From Paucibacter sp. B2R-40 (GTDB taxonomy: Bacteria > Pseudomonadota > Gammaproteobacteria > Burkholderiales > Burkholderiaceae_C), in NCBI RefSeq assembly GCF_025717555.1, contig NZ_JAJIRP010000003.1, positions 62,001 to 126,000 of the forward strand: a stretch of DNA of 64,000 nt, read 5' to 3'. The position numbers and the translations under genes were made by a program. Positions within the stretch are counted from its first letter, which is position 1; every line of letters begins with the position of its first letter. This document shows, one piece after another, positions 52,970 through 63,544 of this stretch. The notes under the pieces are model-generated. The model saw only the letters and a list, made by a program, of their open reading frames with translations, ran no database searches and was not told the origin of the DNA.

Positions 52970-54202
52970 ATGAACGCGCCCCAAGTCCGCCCCGATGCAC
53001 CATCTGAGCCACACGTGATGCAAACCTATGGCCGACTGCCGATTGCCTTGTCGCACGGCCAGGGCTGCTGGGTCTGGGACACCAACGGCAAGCGCTATCT
53101 CGACGGCCTCGGCGGCATCGCCGTCAACACCCTCGGCCACGCCCACCCGCGCCTGGTTCCGGCCTTGCAAGAGCAGATTGCCCGGCTGATCCACACTAGC
53201 AATTACTACCATGTGCCGCTGCAAGAAAAGCTCGCCGGCATGCTCTGCGAGCTATCCGGCCTGAGCACGGCTTTCTTCTGCAATAGCGGCCTTGAGGCCA
53301 ATGAGGCAGCGCTGAAGATCGCCCGCAAATTTGGCCATGACCGTGGCAACCACATGCCCGAGGTGATGGTGTTCGAGGGTGCGTTCCACGGCCGCTCGAT
53401 CGCCACGCTGTCGGCGACCGCCAACCCAAAGATTCACGCCGGCTTCGGCCCCTTGGTGGGCGGCTTTGTGCGCGTGCCATTGAATGACATCGCCGCAGTG
53501 CGCAAGGCTTTGGCCGAGCATCCGAACATCACCGCCGTCTTCCTGGAAACCATCCAAGGCGAAGGTGGTGTCCACCCGGCCACCATCAATTTCTTGCAAG
53601 AGCTGCGCCGCGTTTGCGACGAACACGACATCCTCTTGATGCTGGACGAAGTGCAATGCGGCATCGGCCGCACCGGCAAATGGTTTGCCCACCAATGGGC
53701 CGGCATTCAACCCGATGTGATGCCCTTGGCCAAGGGCCTGGGATCGGGCGTGCCGGTCGGTGCGGTGGTCTGCGGCCCGCGCGCCGCCAAGGTGATGCAG
53801 CCCGGCAACCATGGCACGACCTTTGGAGGTAACCCCTTAGCCATGCGGGCTGGCGTTGAGACGCTCACCATCATGCAGGAAGACGATCTGCTGGCCAATG
53901 CAGCACGGGTCGGCGCCGAATTGAAGGCAGCGCTGCAAGCCGGCTTAGCCGGCGTGGCGGGCGTCGTCGAAGTGCGCGGTCAGGGCTTGATGCTGGGCAT
54001 CGAGCTGGACCGCCCTTGCGGCGCCCTGCTCTTGCAGGCGGCCGAGGCCGGCTTGATGATCAGCGTTACTGCCGACCGTGTCGTGCGCCTGGTGCCGGCA
54101 CTTATTTTGAGCAGTGAAGAAGCCGCGCAGATTGCCGCGATTCTTTGCCCGCTGATCAAGGCATTTGTCGCCGTGGAAGCCGCGGAAGCCGTCAAGCCAT
54201 GA
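52970..54202 (+). CDS. argD: acetylornithine aminotransferase
   Basis: PLP-dependent transaminase converting N-acetylglutamate semialdehyde to N-acetylornithine. The start at 52970 follows GGAG with 5-nt spacing and gives 410 residues. Class III aminotransferase motifs are FCNSGLEANEAALKIARKF, FEGAFHGRSIATLSATAN, the PLP-pairing LMLDEVQCGIGRTG, and the Schiff-base Lys255 in PLAKGLGSG. It is coupled to argF by ATGA. Confidence 0.93.
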   Translation: MNAPQVRPDAPSEPHVMQTYGRLPIALSHGQGCWVWDTNGKRYLDGLGGIAVNTLGHAHPRLVPALQEQIARLIHTSNYYHVPLQEKLAGMLCELSGLSTAFFCNSGLEANEAALKIARKFGHDRGNHMPEVMVFEGAFHGRSIATLSATANPKIHAGFGPLVGGFVRVPLNDIAAVRKALAEHPNITAVFLETIQGEGGVHPATINFLQELRRVCDEHDILLMLDEVQCGIGRTGKWFAHQWAGIQPDVMPLAKGLGSGVPVGAVVCGPRAAKVMQPGNHGTTFGGNPLAMRAGVETLTIMQEDDLLANAARVGAELKAALQAGLAGVAGVVEVRGQGLMLGIELDRPCGALLLQAAEAGLMISVTADRVVRLVPALILSSEEAAQIAAILCPLIKAFVAVEAAEAVKP

Positions 54203-55161
54203 AGCCGGGCACCGCTTTGATGCGCCATTATTTGCAGTTCAAGGACTTCCGCGCCGAGGAATACGCCCATCTGTTCGAGCGCGCCGCTATCATCAAGCGC
54301 CGCTTCAAGAACTACGAGCGCTACCAACCGCTGGCCGACCGTTCGCTGGCGATGATCTTCGAGAAAGCCAGCACGCGCACGCGGGTCAGCTTCGAAGCCG
54401 GCATGTATCAGATGGGCGGCTCGGTCGTGCATCTGACCACCGGCGACAGCCAACTGGGCCGAGCCGAGCCGATCGAAGACAGCGCCCGCGTGATCAGCCG
54501 CATGGTTGACCTGGTGATGATCCGCACCTTCGAGCACACCAAGATCGAACGCTTTGCCGCGCATTCGCGCGTGCCTGTGATCAATGGCCTGACCAACGAG
54601 TACCACCCCTGCCAGATCCTGGCCGACCTGTTCACCTTCATCGAAGCGCGCGGCATGAACCAGCGCGGCATCGTCGATGTCGATTGCCTCAAGGGTCGTG
54701 TGGTGGCCTGGGTCGGTGACGGCAACAATATGGCCAACACTTGGTTGCAGGCGGCCGAAATCCTGGGCTTCACCGTGCATGTCAGCACGCCGAGCGGCTA
54801 CGAGGTGGACCCGGTGGTCGCCGGCATTCAGAACCGTGATTGCTACAAAGTCTTCAAGAACCCTCTGGAAGCTTGCCGCGATGCCGATCTGGTCACCACC
54901 GATGTGTGGACCAGCATGGGCTATGAAGCCGAGAACGAAAAGCGCCGGACGGCCTTTGCAGATTGGTGTGTCGACGCCGAGATGATGGCTGTGGCCAAGC
55001 CCGATGCCCTGTTCATGCATTGCCTGCCGGCACACCGGGGTGAAGAAGTGACCGCCGACGTGATCGACGGCCCCCAATCCGTCGTCTGGGACGAGGCTGA
55101 GAACAGAATGCACGTGCAAAAGGCACTCATGGAGTACCTTTTGCTCGGGCGGATTGGCTGA
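54199..55161 (+). CDS. argF: ornithine carbamoyltransferase
   Basis: Makes citrulline from ornithine and carbamoyl phosphate. 320 residues from ATG 54199. The carbamoyl-phosphate site EKASTRTRVSFE, the HPCQILADL-type loop (EYHPCQILADLFTF) and the ornithine-binding HCLPAHRGEEV are intact. The argD-argF pair suggests co-regulation; no ArgR box could be assigned with certainty. Confidence 0.97.
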   Translation: MKPGTALMRHYLQFKDFRAEEYAHLFERAAIIKRRFKNYERYQPLADRSLAMIFEKASTRTRVSFEAGMYQMGGSVVHLTTGDSQLGRAEPIEDSARVISRMVDLVMIRTFEHTKIERFAAHSRVPVINGLTNEYHPCQILADLFTFIEARGMNQRGIVDVDCLKGRVVAWVGDGNNMANTWLQAAEILGFTVHVSTPSGYEVDPVVAGIQNRDCYKVFKNPLEACRDADLVTTDVWTSMGYEAENEKRRTAFADWCVDAEMMAVAKPDALFMHCLPAHRGEEVTADVIDGPQSVVWDEAENRMHVQKALMEYLLLGRIG

Positions 55162-55163
55162 CA

Positions 55164-55211
55164 AGCCAAGCCGCGCCCCGGCCGCGGGGCGCATTCTGTT
55201 CGGGCTTGGCT
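55164..55211. terminator. nested hairpin after argF
   Basis: The outer arms AGCCAAGCC (55164-55172) and GGCTTGGCT (55203-55211) enclose GCGCCCC-GGCCGC-GGGGCGC (55173-55192). The structure is very stable, but no good T-run follows on the plus strand. Confidence 0.5.
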
Positions 55212-55231
55212 AACTTTGCAGCGCAAAGTTA
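55211..55231. terminator. small perfect hairpin adjoining the previous one
   Basis: TAACTTTGC-AGC-GCAAAGTTA is a 9-bp perfect stem with a 3-nt loop that abuts the preceding nested hairpin. It lies between convergent argF and the tetR-type gene and could act as a terminator in either direction, or be a structured repeat. Confidence 0.45.
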
Positions 55232-55280
55232 AGCGCCGTGAGGCGCGGCCAAGACCAAAATCGCATGCCCGCACTGAAGC

Positions 55281-55907
55281 TCAGCCGACCTTCAACCCCG
55301 CCAACACCTGCCCCGCAATCAGCTTCTCCGCCGCCTCGAAGTCGCCCTGCTCCAAGGCCGGCTTGCCCAAAAGAATCGCGAACTGAGCGGCTTGGTCGGC
55401 ATAGGCCTGCGTGCTGGCCCAGATGCTGAACATCAGGTGACGGTAGTCCAGCCTCGCCACCAGACCGGCGTCGGCCCAACGCTCAAAGGTCTGCACATCG
55501 GCATTCAAGGCCGGCAGGACCCGCCCCTCAATCGCATCCCGAAAGCGCGGTGCACCCGCCATCACCTCGCGCGCAAACACCTGCGAGCCGGCCGGCCGCT
55601 CGCGCGAGAAGCGCAGCTTGGCGGCGATGTAGTCGCGCACAGCCACTTGGGGGTCGTTGCCGGCCACCAGGCCGTCCATGCGTGCCAACCACTCGTCCAG
55701 CACCTCGTCCAAGACACGCCGGTACAGCGCCTCTTTGTTGGGGAAGTAATACAGCAGGTTGTGACGGGTCAGGTTCAAGCCGGCGGCAATCACCTCCAGT
55801 GACACGCCCTCAAATCCGAACTGCGCGAACTGCCGCTCGGCCTCCGCGCAGATCGCAGCTTCCTTGGCCCGGCGGCTTGGGCTGAGCCCTGTTGTGGTTT
55901 CTGACAT
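55281..55907 (-). CDS. TetR-family regulator, RutR-like
   Basis: A 208-residue repressor with an N-terminal helix-turn-helix (AERQFAQFGFEGVSLEVIAA, then LNLTRHNLLYYFPNKEALY) and an effector domain (ALYRRVLDEVLDEWLARM, SWIFAREVM-like SQVFAREVMAG, FSIWASTQAYADQ) close to E. coli RutR, which senses uracil/thymine. It is transcribed divergently from the pyrimidine-degradation genes. Two operator-like palindromes lie in the shared promoter, so autoregulation and control of the operon are expected. Confidence 0.88.
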   Translation of the reverse strand: MSETTTGLSPSRRAKEAAICAEAERQFAQFGFEGVSLEVIAAGLNLTRHNLLYYFPNKEALYRRVLDEVLDEWLARMDGLVAGNDPQVAVRDYIAAKLRFSRERPAGSQVFAREVMAGAPRFRDAIEGRVLPALNADVQTFERWADAGLVARLDYRHLMFSIWASTQAYADQAAQFAILLGKPALEQGDFEAAEKLIAGQVLAGLKVG

Positions 55908-55930
55908 CAAAATCGCTTTGTATGCGGGAA

Positions 55931-55946
55931 TTTACCAACTGGTAAT
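55931..55946. promoter_or_regulatory. RutR-like operator 1
   Basis: TTTACCAACTGGTAAT fits the RutR-type pattern TTGACCAnnTGGTCAA, with perfect TTACCA/TGGTAA arms. It is in the 98-bp region between the divergent regulator gene and preT. Confidence 0.7.
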
Positions 55947-55948
55947 TT

Positions 55949-55964
55949 TTTACCAATCGGTAAA
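55949..55964. promoter_or_regulatory. RutR-like operator 2
   Basis: TTTACCAATCGGTAAA has perfect TTTACC/GGTAAA arms, 18 bp downstream of operator 1 in phase with less than two helical turns. A further half-site TTTACCAA occurs at 55980-55987. Confidence 0.7.
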
Positions 55965-56005
55965 TTATGACATCCAACGTTTACCAAATCTTCAGGGAGC
56001 TTGGC

Positions 56006-57346
56006 ATGGATCAAAACACCCCCGGCATTCAGGCCGGTCGGCTCAAGGCCGAGCAGTACCCGGCCAACTTCAGCGACGCGCACCCGCCGCTGACGCGCAC
56101 GCAGGCCCTGGTCGAGGCCGAGCGCTGCTACTACTGCTTCGACGCGCCCTGCATCACCGCCTGCCCGACCGGTATCGACGTGCCCAGCTTCATACAACGC
56201 ATCGCGCAAGACAATGTCCGCGGCGCGGCCGAAGCGATTCTGAGCGCCAATCCGCTGGGCGGCATGTGCGCACGGGTCTGTCCTACCGAGGTGCTGTGCG
56301 AACAGAGCTGCGTGCGCAATGGCTGCGACGAGGCCAAGCCGGTCGAGATCGGCCGCCTGCAACGCTATGCCACCGACACCTTCTTCGCCAACAAGGACGC
56401 GGCACCGCTGTTCAGCCGCGCCGCCGACAGCGGCAAGTCGGTTGCCGTGATCGGCGCCGGCCCGGCCGGTCTGGCCGCCGCCCATGGCTTGGCACGCTTG
56501 GGCCATGCGGTGACGCTGTTCGACGCCAAACCCAAACTCGGCGGCCTGAACGAGTACGGCCTGGCCACTTACAAGACGCCGGGTGGCTTTGCCCAGCAAG
56601 AGGTGGACTGGCTGCTGTCGATTGGCGGCATCACGGTCAAGACAGGGCAAATGCTTGGTCGCGACTTGGCCCTCGCCCAGCTAACGGCTGATTTCGACGC
56701 CGTCTTTCTGGGCCTGGGCCTGGCCGGCGTGAATGCCCTGAACCTACCCGCAGCGGCCTGCGCCGGTCTGCGCCCTGCGGTCGACTTCATCGCCGAACTG
56801 AGGCAATCGGACCCTGCCACGGTAGCGGTCGGCCGCCAAGTGGTGGTGATAGGCGGCGGCATGACCGCCGTGGACGCGGCCGTGCAATGCAAGCTGCTCG
56901 GTGCTCGCGAGGTCTCTATGGTCTACCGGCGCGGCGTCGAGGCGCTCAGCGCCTCTTCGTATGAGCAGGATTGGGCGCAGAAAAATGGCGTCAACTTGCG
57001 CTGCTGGGCCGCACCGGTCGAGATTCTGAGCGAGGCCGGTCAGGTCACCGGCGTGCGCTTTGCCGTCACCGAGCAAATGGGGGACAAGCTGATCGAGACC
57101 GGCGAGCGGTTCGAGTTGGCCGCCGATATGGTCTTGACCGCCATCGGCCAGAGCTTCGCCGCCGAGCTGCCCAGCATCGCGCTCAAAGGCGGCAAGATCG
57201 AAACCGACGCGTCCGGCCGCATCCCCCGTCACCCCAAACTCTGGGCCGGTGGTGATTGCCGTTATGGCGGGCGTGACCTGACCGTCGAGGCGGTCGAGCA
57301 TGGCAAACAGGCCGCTGTTTCCATTGACGCATTTTTGAGGAGCTGA
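56006..57346 (+). CDS. preT: NAD-dependent dihydropyrimidine dehydrogenase, FAD/NADPH subunit
   Basis: Electron-entry subunit of dihydropyrimidine dehydrogenase (first step of reductive uracil/thymine breakdown). ATG 56006 is chosen because AGGGAG lies 6 nt upstream; the earlier ATG at 55967 has no ribosome-binding site and sits against operator 2. The 446-residue protein has N-terminal Fe-S cysteines (CYYCFDAPCITACPTG, CARVCPTEVLCEQSC), the FAD loop VIGAGPAGLAAAHGLA, and the NAD(P) loop VVVIGGGMTAVDAAV. The gene for the catalytic subunit begins 5 nt after its stop. Confidence 0.93.
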   Translation: MDQNTPGIQAGRLKAEQYPANFSDAHPPLTRTQALVEAERCYYCFDAPCITACPTGIDVPSFIQRIAQDNVRGAAEAILSANPLGGMCARVCPTEVLCEQSCVRNGCDEAKPVEIGRLQRYATDTFFANKDAAPLFSRAADSGKSVAVIGAGPAGLAAAHGLARLGHAVTLFDAKPKLGGLNEYGLATYKTPGGFAQQEVDWLLSIGGITVKTGQMLGRDLALAQLTADFDAVFLGLGLAGVNALNLPAAACAGLRPAVDFIAELRQSDPATVAVGRQVVVIGGGMTAVDAAVQCKLLGAREVSMVYRRGVEALSASSYEQDWAQKNGVNLRCWAAPVEILSEAGQVTGVRFAVTEQMGDKLIETGERFELAADMVLTAIGQSFAAELPSIALKGGKIETDASGRIPRHPKLWAGGDCRYGGRDLTVEAVEHGKQAAVSIDAFLRS

Positions 57347-57351
57347 ACAAC

Positions 57352-58656
57352 ATGGCCGATATCCGCAGCAATTTCCTCGGCATCCACAGCCCGAATCCCT
57401 TTTGGCTCGCCTCGGCGCCGCCGACCGACAAAGAAGTCAATGTCAACCGCGCCTTCGAGGCCGGCTGGGGCGGCGTGGTCTGGAAGACCTTGGGCGAAGA
57501 TCCACCGGTCGTCAACGTCAATGGGCCGCGCTACACCACGCTGATGAGCGCCGACCGCCGCGTCATCGGCCTCAACAATATCGAACTGATCACCGACCGG
57601 CCGCTGGCCACCAATCTGGCCGAGATCCGCCGCGTCAAGCGCGCCTGGCCCGACCGGGCGATGATCGTCTCGCTGATGGTGCCTTGCGAAGAGCAGGCCT
57701 GGCGCAGCATCCTGGCGCAGGTGGAAGACAGCGGCGCCGACGGCGTGGAGCTGAACTTCGGCTGCCCGCACGGTATGAGCGAGCGCGGCATGGGCGCGGC
57801 CGTCGGGCAGGTTCCTGAGTACATACAGATGGTGACGGCCTGGTGCAAGCTGCACAGCAAGCTGCCGGTGATCGTCAAGCTGACGCCTAACATCACCGAT
57901 GTACGGATGCCGGCCCGCGCTGCCAAGGCCGGCGGCGCCGACGCGGTGTCCTTGATCAACACCATCAACTCGGTGATGGGGGTGGACTTAGGAACCATGC
58001 TGATGAGCCCCAGCACCGACGGCTGGGGCTCGCACGGCGGCTACTGCGGACCGGCGGTGAAGCCGATCGCGCTGAATATGGTGGCCGAGATCGCCCGCGA
58101 TCCGCTGACCGCCGGCATTCCCATCTCCGGCATCGGCGGCATCAGCAACTGGCGCGACGCGGCCGAGTTCATCGCGATGGGCTGCGGGACGGTGCAAGTC
58201 TGCACCGCGGCCATGGTCTATGGCTTCAGAATAGTGCAGGACATGTGCTCGGGCCTGAACAATTTCATGGACGAGAAAGGCTATGCGACGCTGGACGAGA
58301 TGCGCGGCCTGGCCGTTCCCTCGGTCAAGAACTGGAACCAGCTGAACCTGAACCATGTGGAGAAGGCCGTCATTAAGCAATCTAGCTGCATCCAATGCGG
58401 ACGCTGCCATGTGGTCTGTGAAGACACCTCGCACCAGGCCATCACGGCGTCCAAGGACGGCAAGCGCCATTTCGAGGTCAAGGATGATGAATGCGTGGGC
58501 TGCAATCTCTGCGTCTCGATCTGCCCGGTGCCCAACACCATCACGATGCGGGCCTTGCAGCCGGGCGAGGTTGATCAACGCACCGGCCAGGTGGTCAGCG
58601 GCGAGTATGCCAACTGGACCACGCATGCCAACAATCCTATGCGGGTGGCGCCCTAG
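57352..58656 (+). CDS. preA: NAD-dependent dihydropyrimidine dehydrogenase, catalytic subunit
   Basis: FMN-containing TIM-barrel subunit of 434 residues that reduces uracil or thymine to the dihydro form. The dihydroorotate-dehydrogenase-like domain shows NPFWLASAPPTDKEVN, LNFGCPHGMSERGMGAAVGQ, and KLTPNITD. The C-terminus has two 4Fe-4S clusters, CIQCGRCHVVCED and CVGCNLCVSICPVPN. At the position of the catalytic Cys of mammalian DPD (in LACGQ) this protein has Val; from memory E. coli PreA also lacks Cys there, so the bacterial mechanism may use another acid. Confidence 0.94.
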   Translation: MADIRSNFLGIHSPNPFWLASAPPTDKEVNVNRAFEAGWGGVVWKTLGEDPPVVNVNGPRYTTLMSADRRVIGLNNIELITDRPLATNLAEIRRVKRAWPDRAMIVSLMVPCEEQAWRSILAQVEDSGADGVELNFGCPHGMSERGMGAAVGQVPEYIQMVTAWCKLHSKLPVIVKLTPNITDVRMPARAAKAGGADAVSLINTINSVMGVDLGTMLMSPSTDGWGSHGGYCGPAVKPIALNMVAEIARDPLTAGIPISGIGGISNWRDAAEFIAMGCGTVQVCTAAMVYGFRIVQDMCSGLNNFMDEKGYATLDEMRGLAVPSVKNWNQLNLNHVEKAVIKQSSCIQCGRCHVVCEDTSHQAITASKDGKRHFEVKDDECVGCNLCVSICPVPNTITMRALQPGEVDQRTGQVVSGEYANWTTHANNPMRVAP

Positions 58657-58734
58657 CGGTTTATCCCCATGGCGCCCTGAGCATTCAGGCACAAAGATTG
58701 CACGTCCCGTGATGAGACCCAAGGAGCCCTGCGC

Positions 58735-61642
<2,908 letters not shown>

Positions 61643-61653
61643 AAGACTCGATC

Positions 61654-62913
61654 ATGACGACTCAAGCACTACGTATCAATGGGGAGCGGCTCTGGGCCGC
61701 GCTGATGGAGCTGGCGCAAATCGGCGCCACGCCCAAAGGCGGCGTCTGCCGGCTGGCCCTGACCGAGCTGGACCGCCAGGGCCGCGACCTGGTGCTGGGC
61801 TGGGCGCGCGAGGCCGGCATGACGGTGACGGTCGACCAAATCGGCAACGCCTTTATGCGCCGCCCCGGTCGCAACAATGATCTGCCTCCGGTGATGACCG
61901 GCAGCCATATAGACACGCAACCAACCGGCGGCAAGTTCGACGGCAATTACGGCGTGCTGGCCGGCCTGGAGGTGGTGCGCACGCTCAATGACCGGGGCAT
62001 TGAAACCGAGGCACCTATCGAGGTCGCGTTCTGGACCAATGAGGAGGGTTCGCGCTTTGTGCCGGTGATGATGGGCTCGGGCGTGTTCGCCAAGGCGTTC
62101 ACGCTTGAACATGCTTACGCGGCAAAAGACACCGAGGGCCTGACGGTCAAGGCTGAGCTGGAGAAAATCGGCTATATCGGCAGCGAAGTGCCCGGCACAC
62201 ACCCCATAGGCAGTTACTTCGAGACCCATATCGAGCAAGGCCCGGTGCTGGAGGATCACGACATCACCATCGGCGTCGTCACCGGCGTCTTGGGCATCAA
62301 ATGGTATGACTGCACGGTCACCGGCATGGAGGCCCATGCGGGGCCGACGCCGATGGCGCTGCGCAAAGACGCGCTGCAGGTCGCCGCCCAGTTGATGCAA
62401 GAAGTGGTGGCGGTGGCGCATCGCCACCCACCTGATGGGAAAGGACATGGACGCGGCACGGTTGGCATGGTGCAGGTGCACCCGAACAGCCGCAACGTGA
62501 TCCCCGGGCGGGTCAAGTTCAGCATCGATCTGCGCAATAGCTCGGACGACTTGGTCGAGGCGATGGACGCGGACATCCGCGCTAGTGCCGAGCGCTTGGC
62601 CACCGCGAGTGGTTTAGCTATTCAGATCGATCTTGTCTCGCATTACCCGGCCCAGCCTTTTCACGCCGACTGCATCAAGGCGGTGGCCAAGGCGGCCACC
62701 GACCTGGGCTATTCGCAAATGCCGGTGGTCTCGGGCGCCGGCCACGACGCCGTCTATATGGCGCGTTTGGCGCCGACCGGCATGATCTTCATTCCCTGCA
62801 AGGATGGCATCAGCCACAACGAGATCGAAGACGCCAAGCCGGCCCACCTGGAAGCCGGCTGCAATGTGCTGCTGCACGCGATGTTGGCCCAGGCCAAGGT
62901 CGTCCCGGCCTGA
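61654..62913 (+). CDS. beta-ureidopropionase / N-carbamoyl-amino-acid hydrolase (M20-type)
   Basis: Zn/Mn-dependent amidohydrolase of 419 residues, final step releasing beta-alanine, CO2 and ammonia. ATG 61654 is 11 nt after the hydA stop. Metal ligands lie in GSHIDTQ, GGKFDGNYG, FWTNEEGSRF, ETHIEQGP and GISHNEIE; GAGHDAVYMA adds the substrate-contact region, and the dimerisation domain shows GPTPMALRKDALQ. Family members can also act on N-carbamoyl-L-amino acids or allantoate; the operon favours N-carbamoyl-beta-alanine. Confidence 0.93.
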   Translation: MTTQALRINGERLWAALMELAQIGATPKGGVCRLALTELDRQGRDLVLGWAREAGMTVTVDQIGNAFMRRPGRNNDLPPVMTGSHIDTQPTGGKFDGNYGVLAGLEVVRTLNDRGIETEAPIEVAFWTNEEGSRFVPVMMGSGVFAKAFTLEHAYAAKDTEGLTVKAELEKIGYIGSEVPGTHPIGSYFETHIEQGPVLEDHDITIGVVTGVLGIKWYDCTVTGMEAHAGPTPMALRKDALQVAAQLMQEVVAVAHRHPPDGKGHGRGTVGMVQVHPNSRNVIPGRVKFSIDLRNSSDDLVEAMDADIRASAERLATASGLAIQIDLVSHYPAQPFHADCIKAVAKAATDLGYSQMPVVSGAGHDAVYMARLAPTGMIFIPCKDGISHNEIEDAKPAHLEAGCNVLLHAMLAQAKVVPA

Positions 62914-62922
62914 GGTCTCACC

Positions 62923-63354
62923 TCAATGGCGGTCGTCGCCGCGACCATGGCCGCGACCGCCACGATCACCATCGTGGCCACGGTCTTCGCCGCGTCCCCG
63001 TCCGTGTTCATACTCGCGCCACTGGTCATGCCGCTCATAGTTCTGCCGGTACCAGTCGTCACGGACAAAATAGACGTTCTGGCCGCAGGCGCCGTATCGG
63101 CCGCAATGGGTGCGCCAGTTTCTTTCATGCCCTGGCGGCACGCGCAGATAGACCGGCTCCGGCCGCCGCTGGACGCGCTCAATCATGACCGGTTGCGCAT
63201 AAATCAGCCTTGGCGGCGGCGCGCGGCCCAGGTCAATCTGACCATAAAAGCCAGGCTGACCGACGCTGATAGACACGCCGACATCGCTGGCCTGAGCCGA
63301 AGCCATGGTCAACAGTCCCAAACCGCTCAAAAACATACAGGCCAGTCGCTTCAT
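62923..63354 (-). CDS. small secreted protein with Arg/Gly/His/Asp-rich tail
   Basis: A 143-residue protein. ATG 63354 has GGAG upstream and a signal peptide (MKRLACMFLSGLGLLTMASAQA). The mature part contains VGVSISVGQPGFYGQIDLG, PVYLRVPPGHERNW and two close Cys (THCGRYGACGQ), followed by a charged low-complexity tail of DRGHDGDRGGRGHGRGDDRH. Similar proteins in Burkholderiales are annotated as hypothetical. The tail could bind metal or nucleic acid, but this is not shown. It converges on the ureidopropionase gene with a 9-bp gap. Confidence 0.8.
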   Translation of the reverse strand: MKRLACMFLSGLGLLTMASAQASDVGVSISVGQPGFYGQIDLGRAPPPRLIYAQPVMIERVQRRPEPVYLRVPPGHERNWRTHCGRYGACGQNVYFVRDDWYRQNYERHDQWREYEHGRGRGEDRGHDGDRGGRGHGRGDDRH

Positions 63355-63453
63355 ACCGCACTCCAAATAGCTAAACGCTGTGTCAACAACGTCCAGGCAG
63401 CGTGGTGCGTGTACAAGCATTACGTCTGGATACAAAACAAGCGGATAAGACCA

Positions 63454-63483
63454 GGGCCTTGATTGAACGAACAATCAAGGCCC
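63454..63483. terminator. perfect 12-bp hairpin
   Basis: GGGCCTTGATTG-AACGAA-CAATCAAGGCCC is the second hairpin met by transcription leaving the phasin-like gene on the minus strand. There is no long T-run, so the terminator role is likely but not certain. Confidence 0.5.
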
Positions 63484-63497
63484 CGTCGATTGCCTGC

Positions 63498-63524
63498 CCT
63501 CAGCCACGCTTAGCCCGGCTGAGG
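63498..63524 (-). terminator. 8-bp hairpin just downstream of phasin-like gene
   Basis: CCTCAGCC and GGCTGAGG arms with an 11-nt loop, 20 bp past the stop codon of the minus-strand gene. Confidence 0.4.
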
Positions 63525-63544
63525 ACAGCTACCGTCTTGGAAGT

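Noticed and set aside
53980-55194. 404-codon minus-strand open frame opposite argF
   Set aside because: Antisense to a fully conserved argF; composition typical of a shadow frame.
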